A DNA stretch of 64,000 nucleotides from Armatimonadetes bacterium Uphvl-Ar1 (GCA_002162075.1 CP021423.1:1736001-1800000); one strand, 5' to 3'; shown: positions 20,397 to 29,873, numbered from the stretch's first letter. A program made the numbers and translations. Notes: generated from the sequence alone by a model not told the origin.

Positions 20397-20755
20397 CTCT
20401 CATCCAGTCCAGCGTCTCGAAGTTCTTTTTCAATAAGCGGAATAAATCGTTCTTGGGTTGGAAGAAACCATGTCATGGTAACAAAAGCGATTACAAAAAC
20501 AAGGATCGCTAGCTCAACATGTGACAAAAAGAATATGCAAAATGCTAAACAGGAAGGTAACATAAGTATAAAATTTGTTATGACTTGTTTAAACGAGTCA
20601 GCTTTCTTAATGCCGTCAGGAAAAAGAGCATAAGTCGCTGCATAAGCCCACCATGACTTCCCGGGCTCCTCGAACAGTTCTTTCATCATCAATGCCAATG
20701 CGATTACAACCAGAACTCTGACCAGGCAATATAACAAAGGAGATCGGTAGTTCAT
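20390..20755 (-). CDS. Orphan small membrane protein in Rhs debris
   Basis: This 121-residue protein has three to four predicted membrane segments: LVRVLVVIALALMM, ILMLPSCLAFCIFFLSHV and AILVFVIAFVTMTWF. I do not recognise a family. It lies between two fragments of Rhs core, the place where Rhs C-terminal tips and their immunity genes are stored, so an immunity or tip-associated role is a context guess. Base composition is clearly more AT-rich than the flanking suf and regulator genes. Its stop overlaps the start of Rhs fragment 1. Confidence 0.55.
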   Translation of the reverse strand: MNYRSPLLYCLVRVLVVIALALMMKELFEEPGKSWWAYAATYALFPDGIKKADSFKQVITNFILMLPSCLAFCIFFLSHVELAILVFVIAFVTMTWFLPTQERFIPLIEKELRDAGLDERE

Positions 20756-20857
20756 GTTTCTTAGTTATTCACCCTTTCCGTCACGGAATCGTTGGTCATT
20801 TTACCTCAAGCCAATTCGCTCGGGGTCTTCATCAATTCAAAACAGATTACAAAAATC

Positions 20858-21085
20858 TCACTTTCCCCGAAAGAGGTGTTTGAGGGAAAAAACCAGCACT
20901 ACCACAGACGCTATCCCAACACCAGAGGCAATAACTCTCGCTTCGACTTCATTCCGCTCATGAAATGCCACCCATCGCCCTTCCACAAAGCTAGAAATGC
21001 AGATTGCAATCATTAGTATGCAGAGCAATATAGAAAGCGCATATAAATAAATATCGGAAACCTTCCTCATTGAGTTATCAGCCAA
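20858..21085 (-). CDS. Orphan two-helix membrane protein in Rhs debris
   Basis: This protein of 75 residues has two hydrophobic helices (YLYALSILLCILMIAICISS and ASGVGIASVVVLVFSL) joined by a short charged loop. No family is recognised. Placement directly after Rhs core fragment 2 on the same strand fits an immunity-like gene of a lost Rhs tip. AT-rich compared with the wider region. Confidence 0.5.
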   Translation of the reverse strand: MADNSMRKVSDIYLYALSILLCILMIAICISSFVEGRWVAFHERNEVEARVIASGVGIASVVVLVFSLKHLFRGK

Positions 21086-21128
21086 CTATCTGTATAACCA
21101 TAAGCCATCTGAATTGCCACCTCTGAAC

Positions 21129-21425
21129 GTTCCCCCATCCCAAACAAAAGTCGTCACAGCACCCGTCTGAGAGACCTCACGACGCTTCAAACCATCGCCA
21201 GAGTAAGTATACGTCACTTTCTTCGAAACAAGATGATCCGTGTGAACATGCAACCGGTTCCCTTAATCATCGGTCATCGATGTATTCTCATTCTGAGAAA
21301 CAACCCAGCCCACAATCGAAGACAAGTTGCCATTCAAGTCATAACTGAACGTGCAGAGCTTACTCGCCTGAACAGTCGTCACAACCCGCCCCGCAGCATC
21401 AACCGACGTCAACAGCGTATTCGCA
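21129..21425 (-). pseudogene. Rhs core fragment 2
   Basis: Reading leftwards gives a VDAAGRVVTTV-type piece, then SYDLNGNLSSIVGWVVSQNE, NTSMTDD, a stop codon, and GNRLHVHTDHLVSKKVTYTY followed by SGDGLKRREVSQTGAVTTFV. This is the YD-repeat core of an Rhs protein. It matches the piece at 22999-23215 at most positions, but carries an internal stop and ends abruptly on both sides. It is a second relic of the same Rhs gene. Confidence 0.8.
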
Positions 21426-21435
21426 CAGAATATCC

Positions 21436-21954
21436 TTAGAAACCTCTTTCACGGCAAAGTTGTTCCAAATTTGAACCTGGCTCAGAATTCAAGCACATTT
21501 CACCAACTTCCTTATAGAACTTAGGAAATTCCCCATTGTTCTTCTGCGCGAATGATAAAACAAATGCAGTAAGTCCTGAATATTTATCCGGGTATTGAAG
21601 CACAACACTGAAGGAGGATGGACTGGTATCGTTGAACAAAAGTGCTTCCATAGCTAATATGTCTATCATCTCATCAATTAGAGTTTCATCCTTTCCGTCT
21701 GATGGAAGACTGTAAATCTCTTCGGTTCTCGATAGAAACAAAGACCGATAATACTCAGGTTTCGAAATGAGTGTCTTTCCAAGCTTCTCCGCAGAATCGG
21801 TAGATGCTTTGTGAAGTTCACGTCGAAGTGAGTTTATATTCTGCAGCTTACTACTCGCTTGGTGTTCAGCCTTACATCCGTGCAGCACTAATGCTAAAAC
21901 TACAACCAAGGCGATTCGGATAGTATAGACTTTTGTCGCAGACTCACTTCTCAT
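21436..21954 (-). CDS. Lipoprotein next to the Rhs C-terminus
   Basis: A 172-residue protein with a lipoprotein signal (VVVLALVLHGC, Cys near residue 27) and a helical, charged mature part. No family is recognised. Its start overlaps the end of the Rhs C-terminal tip by 11 bases on the same strand, the position of an immunity gene in Rhs systems. A lipid-anchored immunity protein is plausible, but this rests on position alone. AT-rich composition matches the neighbouring Rhs tip. Confidence 0.6.
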   Translation of the reverse strand: MRSESATKVYTIRIALVVVLALVLHGCKAEHQASSKLQNINSLRRELHKASTDSAEKLGKTLISKPEYYRSLFLSRTEEIYSLPSDGKDETLIDEMIDILAMEALLFNDTSPSSFSVVLQYPDKYSGLTAFVLSFAQKNNGEFPKFYKEVGEMCLNSEPGSNLEQLCRERGF

Positions 21955-23215
21955 ATGGTTTCTCCACCGGGAACTCTATACCTTTTTTGGGGACTAGCGG
22001 ATCTCGTCGTTGAACGGCATTTTGCATGTGCTTTAATGTTCCCCAAACCGCTTCCTCTTGACATCGCTGCTTACAACGATCTCGCAGTTTCTGGCATTTC
22101 GAGTCATACCGACCTCCCAAATGTCCATATACGGTCGAAGTTGCTGCATCACAACACTGATCGCACTTCGCACGATTGAAAATATGAGTAGCACGACCTG
22201 GTTCAACTCGACGACCGATTGGCTCACTAGTTGGCATGTATGTTGGCCATCCCCCACCCACACAAGCTTCAATCGCGCCCGGATACTTCTCAGCTGTACA
22301 CTTTGGTGCACACCAACTTTCAGTCTTTTCTGGTGGAGGATGATTCGGCGCAATTTGCCCACCACCAGGGGGAGGCATCCACGGCCCATCTCCGGGTTGT
22401 CCCTTACACTCGATATAGTAGGCTCGAGCCATCATTGTGCAATTGTTACGACAGTTTTCGTCGCTAAGCCAACCACCCGCGTAGCACCAATTACAATAAG
22501 TATAGATGTAGTGATTCCTATCCTTTCCGCACGGATCAAAGCCCTTTCTCAAGGGACTCGGCTCATTGACCCACGACTGTTTCATCCCCCAGTAATCCAC
22601 CCCCGTCATCACCCTGTTCTCCACATACCCATACGCCATCTCAGAGGGCCAAAGAGGATCAACACTCGTCCAATTCCCAAGTATCGCCGCATAGTGACGA
22701 GCACGAACATAGTAACTCAGGAACTTACGAGTCAGAGCTATCGCAGAATAACCCCAAGAACCACACCACTGCAAACGACGATCCTGAGCACCAGCACCCG
22801 TCGCACTCCAAAGCTCACCAAAAGGCTTGTACTGGTACTGATGAACCAAGGCTCCACTGGAATCAAGCGTTGCACAGACAGAACCCAAATTGTCACGGTG
22901 ATACGACAAGTAACCAGAAGCACCGCTCTCAGCAATCACCTCACCATCAACACTGAAGTAGTTCGTTACACCCATTAGCTTCGATCCTGCAAATACTCAC
23001 TCCCATCCCAAACAAAGGTCGTCACAACCCCCGTCTGAGATACCTCACGTCGCTTCAAACCATCGCCAGAGTAAGTATACGTCACTTTCTTCGAAACAAG
23101 ATGATCCGTGTGAACATGCAACCGGTTCTCATAATCATAGGTCATCGATGTATTCTCATTCTGAGAAACAACCCAACCCACAATCGAATACAAGTTGCCA
23201 TCAAAACTACTGTCA
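21944..23215 (-). CDS. Rhs C-terminal piece with Cys-rich tip (truncated, frameshifted)
   Basis: Rhs proteins are polymorphic toxins: a YD-repeat shell encloses a variable C-terminal toxin. Here only the last part of the shell remains (SIVGWVVSQNENTSMTYDYE, TYSGDGLKRREVSQ, then YYVRARHYAAILGNWTSVDP and AYGYVENRVMTGVDYWG). A tip of about 210 residues follows. The tip has some 20 cysteines in CNWC, CDQCC and similar pairs and no nuclease motif I know. The frame shifts by one base near 22975-22980: one C added before CTAATGG restores it. The 5' end is missing beyond about 23215, so the locus cannot make a full Rhs protein. Confidence 0.75.
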
Positions 23216-23225
23216 AGATAAGAAT

Positions 23226-23257
23226 TTGCCCCTCGAACTTGAAAATTCAAGGGGCGC
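23226..23257 (-). terminator. Terminator after the NTF2-like gene
   Basis: On the minus strand GCCCCTTGAA, a short loop, then a matching arm ending GGGGC is followed by AAATTCTT. It lies 25 bases past the stop of the secreted NTF2-like gene. The T-run is weak. Confidence 0.5.
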
Positions 23258-23281
23258 AATTGGCTTGCCTGTCTACAGCTC

Positions 23282-23866
23282 CTAAGGATTGTAAGGCAAT
23301 GAGGAGTGGTGCAAGACGATTCGTAGGTTGCCTTTATCGTCTTTCTTGAAGCCCCACGTCTTGTCAACCGTGGTGACTTTGCCAGAGGCGTCGGTCAGCA
23401 TGACATTGCCCATCGTGATCGCCATGTCACCACTAATGAAAACTGCCGCGTTTTTGAACTCATACTTTTCCCAACCCTTCAATGCAAAGCCTGTGTCTGT
23501 TGGAAACTCCTTGTCCCCGCCCACGAAGTAAGCCAACGCACCTTGGCGAGTTGTTCGGAAGACTTGATTCCCAGATGTGAGGGTCGGCTTGAAGAGGACC
23601 GGGCCAATGTTATATCCATATGCTAAGTCGAGGACGGATTCTGCGGTCGCTTTTGCCTTCGTGAACCCACCAGCCTTATAGTCGCTCGAAATCTGAATCA
23701 GGGCGGCTCCCCATGCCTTTTGCGCGGCTTCAACTTCTTCTGCCGTGATGTTGGTATTGGTGACGGCCTTACCAAAGGCTTCTCCTGTTTGGGCGTTGAC
23801 AGCGGCTGCGGCTAAAACGGTCAATAGCAACAGCGAACCTCTTCTGTGAATGGTGTTCATTTTCAT
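23282..23866 (-). CDS. Secreted NTF2/SnoaL-like protein
   Basis: This 194-residue exported protein has a signal peptide (RGSLLLLTVLAAAAVNAQT) and a mature domain of about 150 residues. The mature part resembles the secreted family often misnamed phosphoribosyl-AMP cyclohydrolase, with an NTF2-like fold (LDLAYGYNIGPVLFKPTLT, EYKF-type GWEKYEFKNAAVF, TTVDKTWGFKKDDKGNLRIV, ending LHHSSLPY). Its function is unknown. The start at 23866 is chosen because AAGGAAAC lies just upstream and the signal peptide follows. An upstream in-frame ATG at 24010 would bury the signal peptide. Confidence 0.75.
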   Translation of the reverse strand: MKMNTIHRRGSLLLLTVLAAAAVNAQTGEAFGKAVTNTNITAEEVEAAQKAWGAALIQISSDYKAGGFTKAKATAESVLDLAYGYNIGPVLFKPTLTSGNQVFRTTRQGALAYFVGGDKEFPTDTGFALKGWEKYEFKNAAVFISGDMAITMGNVMLTDASGKVTTVDKTWGFKKDDKGNLRIVLHHSSLPYNP

Positions 23867-24447
23867 CTTTCGTTTCCTTGTTTGGGTACCAATCTTTTGC
23901 CCTGACTTCCTTTCCAATGGCGACATGATCACGTGGATTCCACAAATGAACTTGCTTATGCCTGAGTCGAGCCGACTTCGATTGGATTTCGGGGTACTAC
24001 GCACGCCCATTTAAAGAAATTTCCACCCTCGGGACCTGTCAAAAAAAACCCTCTGGACTCAGTTCCCGAAGTCTTGAGCAGCTCTCCCATTTGCTCGTGA
24101 AAAAACCCCAACTTATATCCTCGCATCTTGGATGTAACTAGAGTATGCAAGCCCCATTTCAATGCAGTCACAAACTCAGAGCTTTACCCAGCTTCATAAG
24201 ACGTCCCCAATGCACCCCACGATCATCCTGACTTCAAATACCAAAAACATGTTCGTCCCCCAATATCTTCGAACTGAGAATAGTGTTCTGAAATACTGAT
24301 AATGAAACAACGGTGAGGTCGTGCCAAATCATGCTGACTTGACTAAGCTCGCTATCGGATCACTGGTCATCAAACCCCGCCGACTCAACCCAATTCGGAT
24401 ATGATCAGGAAGACTCAAAAGAGAATCTGAGTCGCTGAGAAACGCGG
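23867..24447. other. Gap of 580 bp without a convincing gene
   Basis: Between the divergent NTF2-like and SARP-like genes I see no convincing coding region. A 71-codon open frame on the minus strand (23956-24171) lacks protein-like character. TATGAT at 24399-24404 could be a -10 box for the regulator, giving a leader of about 43 nt. Confidence 0.5.
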
Positions 24448-26958
24448 ATGACCAGCCACACCCCGAGTCAAAACTCAAAGGAGATCACCAATCACATTTG
24501 GAGAATTCAGCTTTTTGGTGGTCCCATTCTTCACTCTGCAAATGGCACCCAGCAAACTCGGTTTAGATCAAAAAAGGTCGCAACACTGCTTTCCTACCTT
24601 GCAATCCACTTCGAGCAACCCTGCTCCCGGGAAGCTTTGATTGAAGCGCTGTGGCCCGACGATCCAAATCCAGATGCACTTCCAAATCGATTCCGCGTTA
24701 CCCTCGCGTCCTTAAGGAGACAATTGGAGCCTCTTGGCTTGCCCTTCGGATCCGTTCTCGATACCTCAGTTGCCGATTGTGTTTCGCTCCGAAAAGGCGC
24801 AACAACTTGCGACCTGGCCGATTTTGAAACAATGTATGCGCAAAAAAACTTGAACGCAGCCTCCGAACTACTTCATTCGCCCCTCCTGCCTGGTATCTAC
24901 GACGAGTGGGTTTCGGAACACCAAACCCGGTTCAACATACTCATTGGCGAGCTCGCAGATATACGAGCAACCCGCGAAGCTGAAACTCCCCAATCAAGCG
25001 CGCTTGCAAATTCAAATAGCAGTTTGAGCGGACTTCCTAGCTTCCTCACCGAATATATACCAAACCAATCGGTTCTATCTCAGATTGCCGTGATCCTCAA
25101 ATCAAACCGCTTGCTGACCATCACCGGTACTGCCGGAATCGGCAAGACAAGACTCAGCATTGAAGCGGCCCGAATGAGCGAAGTCAATTCCCTATTCGTT
25201 CCACTGTCCGATTGCGCAACCATTGACGAGTTTTACGAGGCCATTCTCAAAGCTCTTGGAACCGGTACTCAAAATCCAAAATCTGCTGGGGAGCAATTAC
25301 TCGATGCACTCAAGAACTCGGGCCCCATACTCATAATCCTCGACAACATTGATCATCTGGTCGACCAAACCAGCGAAATTTTAAGTGTTGCACTTGCTCA
25401 AAATCCTCAGCTAACCTGTATCACCACGTCTCGCCAAACACTAGAAATCCCCGGCGAAGTGGCATTCCGACTCGAAACCCTCCCAATTCCGGCAGACTAT
25501 CCGGCAGCCGTTACTGAACTCCTCGATTATCCAGTAACCGCCCTATTCCTATCCAGAATCAACCAGTCGCGTCCTGACTTTCGACTTCGCGAATCTGATA
25601 TTCCATTGATTGTTGAGATTTGCGCCCGACTCCAAGGACTCCCTCTTGCCATCGAACTAGCTGCTGCCCAGATCGCAACGCATTCGCTCTCTGAAATACT
25701 GTCTCACCTGAGCCAAAATTTGGTCGAGCTGAAGTCGAGGCAGCGAACACTATCCCCCAAACACCGTTCCCTTCGCGCGGCTCTTCAAAGTAGCTTTGAT
25801 GACCTCAGCCCCGAACTGCTCAACTTTCTCGGGCAGCTTGCGTGTTTCTGGGGAGGCTTCACCCATCTCGCAGCTCAAGAAGTTACGGCAAACTCCAACG
25901 CACAGTCCCATATCTCTGAGCTAGTCCATCGCTCACTCATCAATGCCCAAATTGACATTCAACCAACGCGATTTTATTTCCTAGAGTCTGTCCGACAAAT
26001 TGCGCAAGAACAGCTATCGCCAGATCAGCTAGAACTTATCATTGAAAGTCATAGGAACTACTTCTTGCGAAAGGCTTCCGAGGTTGACGAGGATGCAATG
26101 GAAACCCTCGAACCCCACGATCTTGATAAGCTCAATATCAATGCGGCTTTCCATAATCCTAACCCAAACACCGAACTCTACTGGAAGGCGCGAATTGGTG
26201 CAATCTCTCACGCCAACCTAAGAGGGAACTATATCATTGGGATGAGGCATATCAGAGAAAGTCAAATTCATCTCAAATCTATTCCTAATCACCATCTTAG
26301 GCGAGATTGGATTGTCTCATCATTGCAGATTTTTCCTGACGTGAACCTCTTTGAAGAAGCCGAACAGTATGTCAATCAGCTCCGCGAAATTTCGGTTGAA
26401 GCAAGCGACTTGAAAGCCGAATTTGAGTACAGGATCAACTTAGGGTTAATCAGATCCCGGCAAGGATTTTTTATCGAAGGAATCAATTTGCACGAAAGCG
26501 CACTTCAGTTGGCAAATGAAACGAAAGAGATATCTTGGATTCAAAGCGCAGTCGCCCATCTGAGTGGTTCGCTTCACTCTTTTGCCCGAACACTTGAAGC
26601 CAACGACCCCGAAAGAGCAAAGGCACTGCTCCGGGCGAAGGACTTAGCCAACCAACTAGCGCAGACAGTTTGTCCGGCTTCCAGAAGGTATCCCCTCGCT
26701 TTCCTCCTTCTCGCCGTTGCTGAATACTATCTGGGTGACTTCTCCTACGCAAAACTGAACTTTCAAATTGCGTTCGATTCTGCCATTGCCCTCCAACGCC
26801 AAACTATTCAAACGTACTGTACATATTTCATGTCAAAGATCGCCTCACATCAGGGTGATGATTCACTTGCCGAAGCTTATTGGCTGGAATTTTCAGATCT
26901 AAAGAAGCAAACAGGGTTCAACCTGACCGGAAATATTTGGAACCGCAAAAATACTTGA
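24448..26958 (+). CDS. SARP/AfsR-like transcriptional activator with NB-ARC and TPR-like region
   Basis: This 836-residue regulator has an N-terminal winged-helix domain (RIQLFGGPIL to SLRRQLEPLG, residues 20-95), a BTAD-like helical segment (DLADFETMYAQKNLNAA), and an NB-ARC/STAND ATPase. The ATPase shows Walker A GTAGIGKTRLS near 227, Walker B LIILDNIDHL near 294, and CARLQGLPLAIELAAA near 392. A helical repeat C-terminus follows. Such proteins are ATP-switched activators, often placed beside the genes they control. Nearby same-strand genes encode a PEP-CTERM and a large lipoprotein. Codon use is less C-biased than in housekeeping neighbours. Confidence 0.88.
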   Translation: MTSHTPSQNSKEITNHIWRIQLFGGPILHSANGTQQTRFRSKKVATLLSYLAIHFEQPCSREALIEALWPDDPNPDALPNRFRVTLASLRRQLEPLGLPFGSVLDTSVADCVSLRKGATTCDLADFETMYAQKNLNAASELLHSPLLPGIYDEWVSEHQTRFNILIGELADIRATREAETPQSSALANSNSSLSGLPSFLTEYIPNQSVLSQIAVILKSNRLLTITGTAGIGKTRLSIEAARMSEVNSLFVPLSDCATIDEFYEAILKALGTGTQNPKSAGEQLLDALKNSGPILIILDNIDHLVDQTSEILSVALAQNPQLTCITTSRQTLEIPGEVAFRLETLPIPADYPAAVTELLDYPVTALFLSRINQSRPDFRLRESDIPLIVEICARLQGLPLAIELAAAQIATHSLSEILSHLSQNLVELKSRQRTLSPKHRSLRAALQSSFDDLSPELLNFLGQLACFWGGFTHLAAQEVTANSNAQSHISELVHRSLINAQIDIQPTRFYFLESVRQIAQEQLSPDQLELIIESHRNYFLRKASEVDEDAMETLEPHDLDKLNINAAFHNPNPNTELYWKARIGAISHANLRGNYIIGMRHIRESQIHLKSIPNHHLRRDWIVSSLQIFPDVNLFEEAEQYVNQLREISVEASDLKAEFEYRINLGLIRSRQGFFIEGINLHESALQLANETKEISWIQSAVAHLSGSLHSFARTLEANDPERAKALLRAKDLANQLAQTVCPASRRYPLAFLLLAVAEYYLGDFSYAKLNFQIAFDSAIALQRQTIQTYCTYFMSKIASHQGDDSLAEAYWLEFSDLKKQTGFNLTGNIWNRKNT

Positions 26959-27058
26959 AGACAACTCCCTGCTGCACTTAAATTAATTCCTGGCTAATGC
27001 CATCAACTCACCATAGGTTTAATCGCTCGGGCTTTTCCCTAGAGCGAGGAAGGAAATC

Positions 27059-27649
27059 ATGTCTCAAAACACCCCGTCAATCGCTCGCCTTTTTGCGTTA
27101 ACACTAGCATGTGCAACCGTCACAACATCCTTGGCGCAAATAAACGTCGCCGCTTCCGCAAACGGAGGCGTAGGATCCCAAAGCTCAGTGTGGGCGGCCC
27201 AAGCAACCCCCGACAAAGGTAACGACGGCAATAGAGATGGTCGTTGGAGTTCTCAGTCGGTAATGCACACAAATTTTGAATCTGGAGCCTGGTACAAAAT
27301 TGAATTTGCCTCTGCTTCTTCAATTTCTCAAATCAACGTTTTCAATCGAACAGACATTTTCATGGAACGGCTCAGCCCTTTTTCCGTCACCCTGTCGCTC
27401 AATGGCAACACGGTCTGGAGTGCGACCAATCAAACATTTGTGCAAAACATCAATGACGGCAACCCATTTGCATCAGGCATGAGCTTTGATTTCAATTCTG
27501 TCATGGCCGACTCGGTGATGGTTCAACTTGATAGAACCGAATACCTTCACCTGGCTGAACTCGAAGCAATCGAAGCCGTTCCAGAGCCCGGAACAATGCT
27601 CATTTTGACCGCCGGCGGAGTGGCCCTATTCAGAAGACGAAAGGGCTAG
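27059..27649 (+). CDS. PEP-CTERM protein with discoidin/fucolectin-like domain
   Basis: Exported 196-residue protein. A signal peptide (to SLAQ, residue 25) precedes one domain resembling the F5/8 type C or fucolectin fold (VAASANGGVGSQSSVW, GDGNRDG-type GNRDGRWSSQ, HTNFESGAWYKIEF, INVFNRTDIF). Such domains bind sugars. It ends in a PEP-CTERM sorting signal: VPEPGTMLI, a hydrophobic stretch and RRRKG. Exosortase cleaves such tails and attaches the protein to the surface or matrix. No exosortase gene is in the window. GAGGAAGGAAATC before ATG gives a strong ribosome site. Confidence 0.87.
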   Translation: MSQNTPSIARLFALTLACATVTTSLAQINVAASANGGVGSQSSVWAAQATPDKGNDGNRDGRWSSQSVMHTNFESGAWYKIEFASASSISQINVFNRTDIFMERLSPFSVTLSLNGNTVWSATNQTFVQNINDGNPFASGMSFDFNSVMADSVMVQLDRTEYLHLAELEAIEAVPEPGTMLILTAGGVALFRRRKG

Positions 27650-27738
27650 CCATCAACCTGCTCGCGATCCTATTGCATGGCTAATGCATAACGGCTATCG
27701 TCAACGTAATTCAACGAACTAACTAGGACAAATAACCA

Positions 27739-29865
27739 ATGAAACAGTGCTTAAGCAAACTATTCATGATGATGATTGGAGTATTAACTGCCCTGATCGT
27801 CATTGGATGCGGTGGGGGAGGCGGAGGAGCAGCTTCCACCACCCTGCCACCTCTCCCAAACTTCATTAATGGGAGTGTTACAGAGGCAGACCGGACTCGA
27901 GTCATCAGCGAAGTAACGACTTTCTTCAAAACCGTTTCGACTCAGTCCGATGCTATGCAGCAAGTCGCAAATTTCATGAAGTCCAAACCAGAAATTGTCG
28001 CAACAGAAATCAGTAAAAGTGGCGATGCTGTCGGATGGTTCAAAGACGGCATTAAGTACATGGTGCTCAACTCTGCCTCACGCAGCGGAACGCGAGGGAG
28101 GATACTTCAAACTCCTACTTCTCGACCAATTCTCGATGCAAATTCAAGGTCATTACCAGGTGCAAACAAGGCTTATCTCGTCCACATCGATGTAGCTAAC
28201 CTCACCAACAGCACTGCCACAATTGACCCGGTGCTGACCCAGCGAGGTTACGATACGATTCAATTACCTGGAGCAATCAGTGACTTCGCCCAAATTCAGA
28301 ATGCAGGCGTTCTCTATATCAATACACTGGGCTCGTATTCCCGGGACAGAAATGAAGAGGAACGAACCTGGTTCATGACTGCAACGCAAAACTCTATTAG
28401 TAACTACCAACTTTACAAGGACGAAATCGAAGCCGGAACAATATGCCCTGTGACATATATCGTAGACCCAACTGCTGAACAACGGACCTACGAAGAGGGA
28501 TTTATGGTGAGTGACCAGTTCCTGAAAGATTCAGGAATATCATTTAGCTCAAAGGCAATTTGGATAAACGAGGTCATGTTCGGTGCCCAAGAGTCGATGA
28601 TACAAACCGCATACAGTTTCGAGGGGCTTGAATCATATTGGGGTTGGAGTGGCGAATACTATAGCTCGGAAGCGGCCGAAACAACACGATTCGTTTTTGC
28701 TCGTTTTCTCGGAACTCCTGTAGAGCCCGAAGACGACTTGCCACCCTACACCGTTGGCGAAATTCAAAGTGACATTGGTACGACTAATCGTGCTTCTGGC
28801 CCTCGCAAAATGAATGAGTCTGACCTCAGCATTTTCTCAAAATTTTCTGGATACACAAGTAACGATAATTCTGATTCTGAACTGACAATGATCCCATCAA
28901 TAAGATCAGCCGTTCTCGACAAAGTTGAAAATACGATGGAGATCGAAGGATTCTTCGGCAGTGAATCCGGCGCCGTGACGATTGATGGCAGCACTCTCAA
29001 CGTCCTGAGCTGGACTCCAAAAAAAGTAATTGTTGAAGCACCATCAGCGACAAAAGGCGTGATCGTTCTCCGCTCACTCGGCGCACCTTCAGCATCGGGT
29101 CAATTGCTCAGTAAGCGGTTTGATTGGGAAGACATCGTTTTCAGCATCAATCCCGGCGTCATTACACTTCAGAAACGAGAATCGAAAACGTTTACCGCGA
29201 GTTCAACTGGCAGCCCCGTTCCAGCCGGTGCAACATACAAATGGACGGTCACAGGCGAAGGTTTGGTAAATGGATCATCGACATTTACCGGACCAGACAC
29301 AACCGTTACTTATCAGGCACCGAACGCAGAAAGAAGCGACATTCTTAAAGTCGAAGTCTTCACGGCGAGCGGACGAAAACTCGGAGAAGCGTTTTCAGAT
29401 ATCGGCGTCGGAGAAAATCGAATTTTCTACTTCGCTAGCGGATTGACAAACTATCCAAATCTCAATGGAGAACACGTCTTTGCCGACGGCGAGGGCTTCT
29501 TAGTCAGAGGTCAAACGACCGACTTATATGAGTTCGACTACAACTGGGACAACGTCAATGAATTGCCACGGGTAGTGTTGTCCCTTGAAGTTCCCGCGAA
29601 TACTGTGCTCGCTGCGGGCCAAACATACAACTGGACGTCAGTACTCGGAGTTGGATATTCATTTGGCACTACCGAGAGTCTAACTGAGCCGACACTCACT
29701 GGCATCCTCCTGAGCTATGGCAGAGAGGGCCGAATGACAATCACCTCTGCCATCAGGAACCCCGACGGAACCCAAAGAGTCGCCTACCAATTCCTCATCG
29801 GACCGGAATCAGAGCCAACTACAGTCGGTACGGGTTCCATCCTTATTCGGGATGTGAGCCCCTAG
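27739..29865 (+). CDS. Large surface lipoprotein with IPT/Ig-like domains
   Basis: A 708-residue protein with a lipoprotein signal (ALIVIGC, Cys near residue 24) followed by a poly-Gly spacer (GGGGGG). Residues 60-320 form an unrecognised domain, with a segment resembling a predicted peptidase or adhesion module (RTWFMTATQNSISNYQ, EAGTICPVTYIV). Near 390-460 an IPT/TIG-like fold appears (IEGFFGSESGAVTIDG, VIVEAP, GVIVLRS). An Ig-like segment at 470-545 follows (TASSTGSPVPAGATYKW). Probably a cell-surface protein; function unknown. It lies 90 bp after the PEP-CTERM gene and ends in a strong terminator. Confidence 0.72.
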   Translation: MKQCLSKLFMMMIGVLTALIVIGCGGGGGGAASTTLPPLPNFINGSVTEADRTRVISEVTTFFKTVSTQSDAMQQVANFMKSKPEIVATEISKSGDAVGWFKDGIKYMVLNSASRSGTRGRILQTPTSRPILDANSRSLPGANKAYLVHIDVANLTNSTATIDPVLTQRGYDTIQLPGAISDFAQIQNAGVLYINTLGSYSRDRNEEERTWFMTATQNSISNYQLYKDEIEAGTICPVTYIVDPTAEQRTYEEGFMVSDQFLKDSGISFSSKAIWINEVMFGAQESMIQTAYSFEGLESYWGWSGEYYSSEAAETTRFVFARFLGTPVEPEDDLPPYTVGEIQSDIGTTNRASGPRKMNESDLSIFSKFSGYTSNDNSDSELTMIPSIRSAVLDKVENTMEIEGFFGSESGAVTIDGSTLNVLSWTPKKVIVEAPSATKGVIVLRSLGAPSASGQLLSKRFDWEDIVFSINPGVITLQKRESKTFTASSTGSPVPAGATYKWTVTGEGLVNGSSTFTGPDTTVTYQAPNAERSDILKVEVFTASGRKLGEAFSDIGVGENRIFYFASGLTNYPNLNGEHVFADGEGFLVRGQTTDLYEFDYNWDNVNELPRVVLSLEVPANTVLAAGQTYNWTSVLGVGYSFGTTESLTEPTLTGILLSYGREGRMTITSAIRNPDGTQRVAYQFLIGPESEPTTVGTGSILIRDVSP

Positions 29866-29873
29866 CACCAAAT

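Noticed and set aside
22058-22978. A 306-codon plus-strand frame opposite the Rhs C-terminus
   Set aside because: The Rhs shell motifs on the minus strand are unmistakable and are repeated elsewhere in the locus.
23956-24171. A 71-codon minus-strand frame upstream of the NTF2-like gene
   Set aside because: No ribosome site, no domain or membrane pattern, and it overlaps the upstream extension of the NTF2-like frame.
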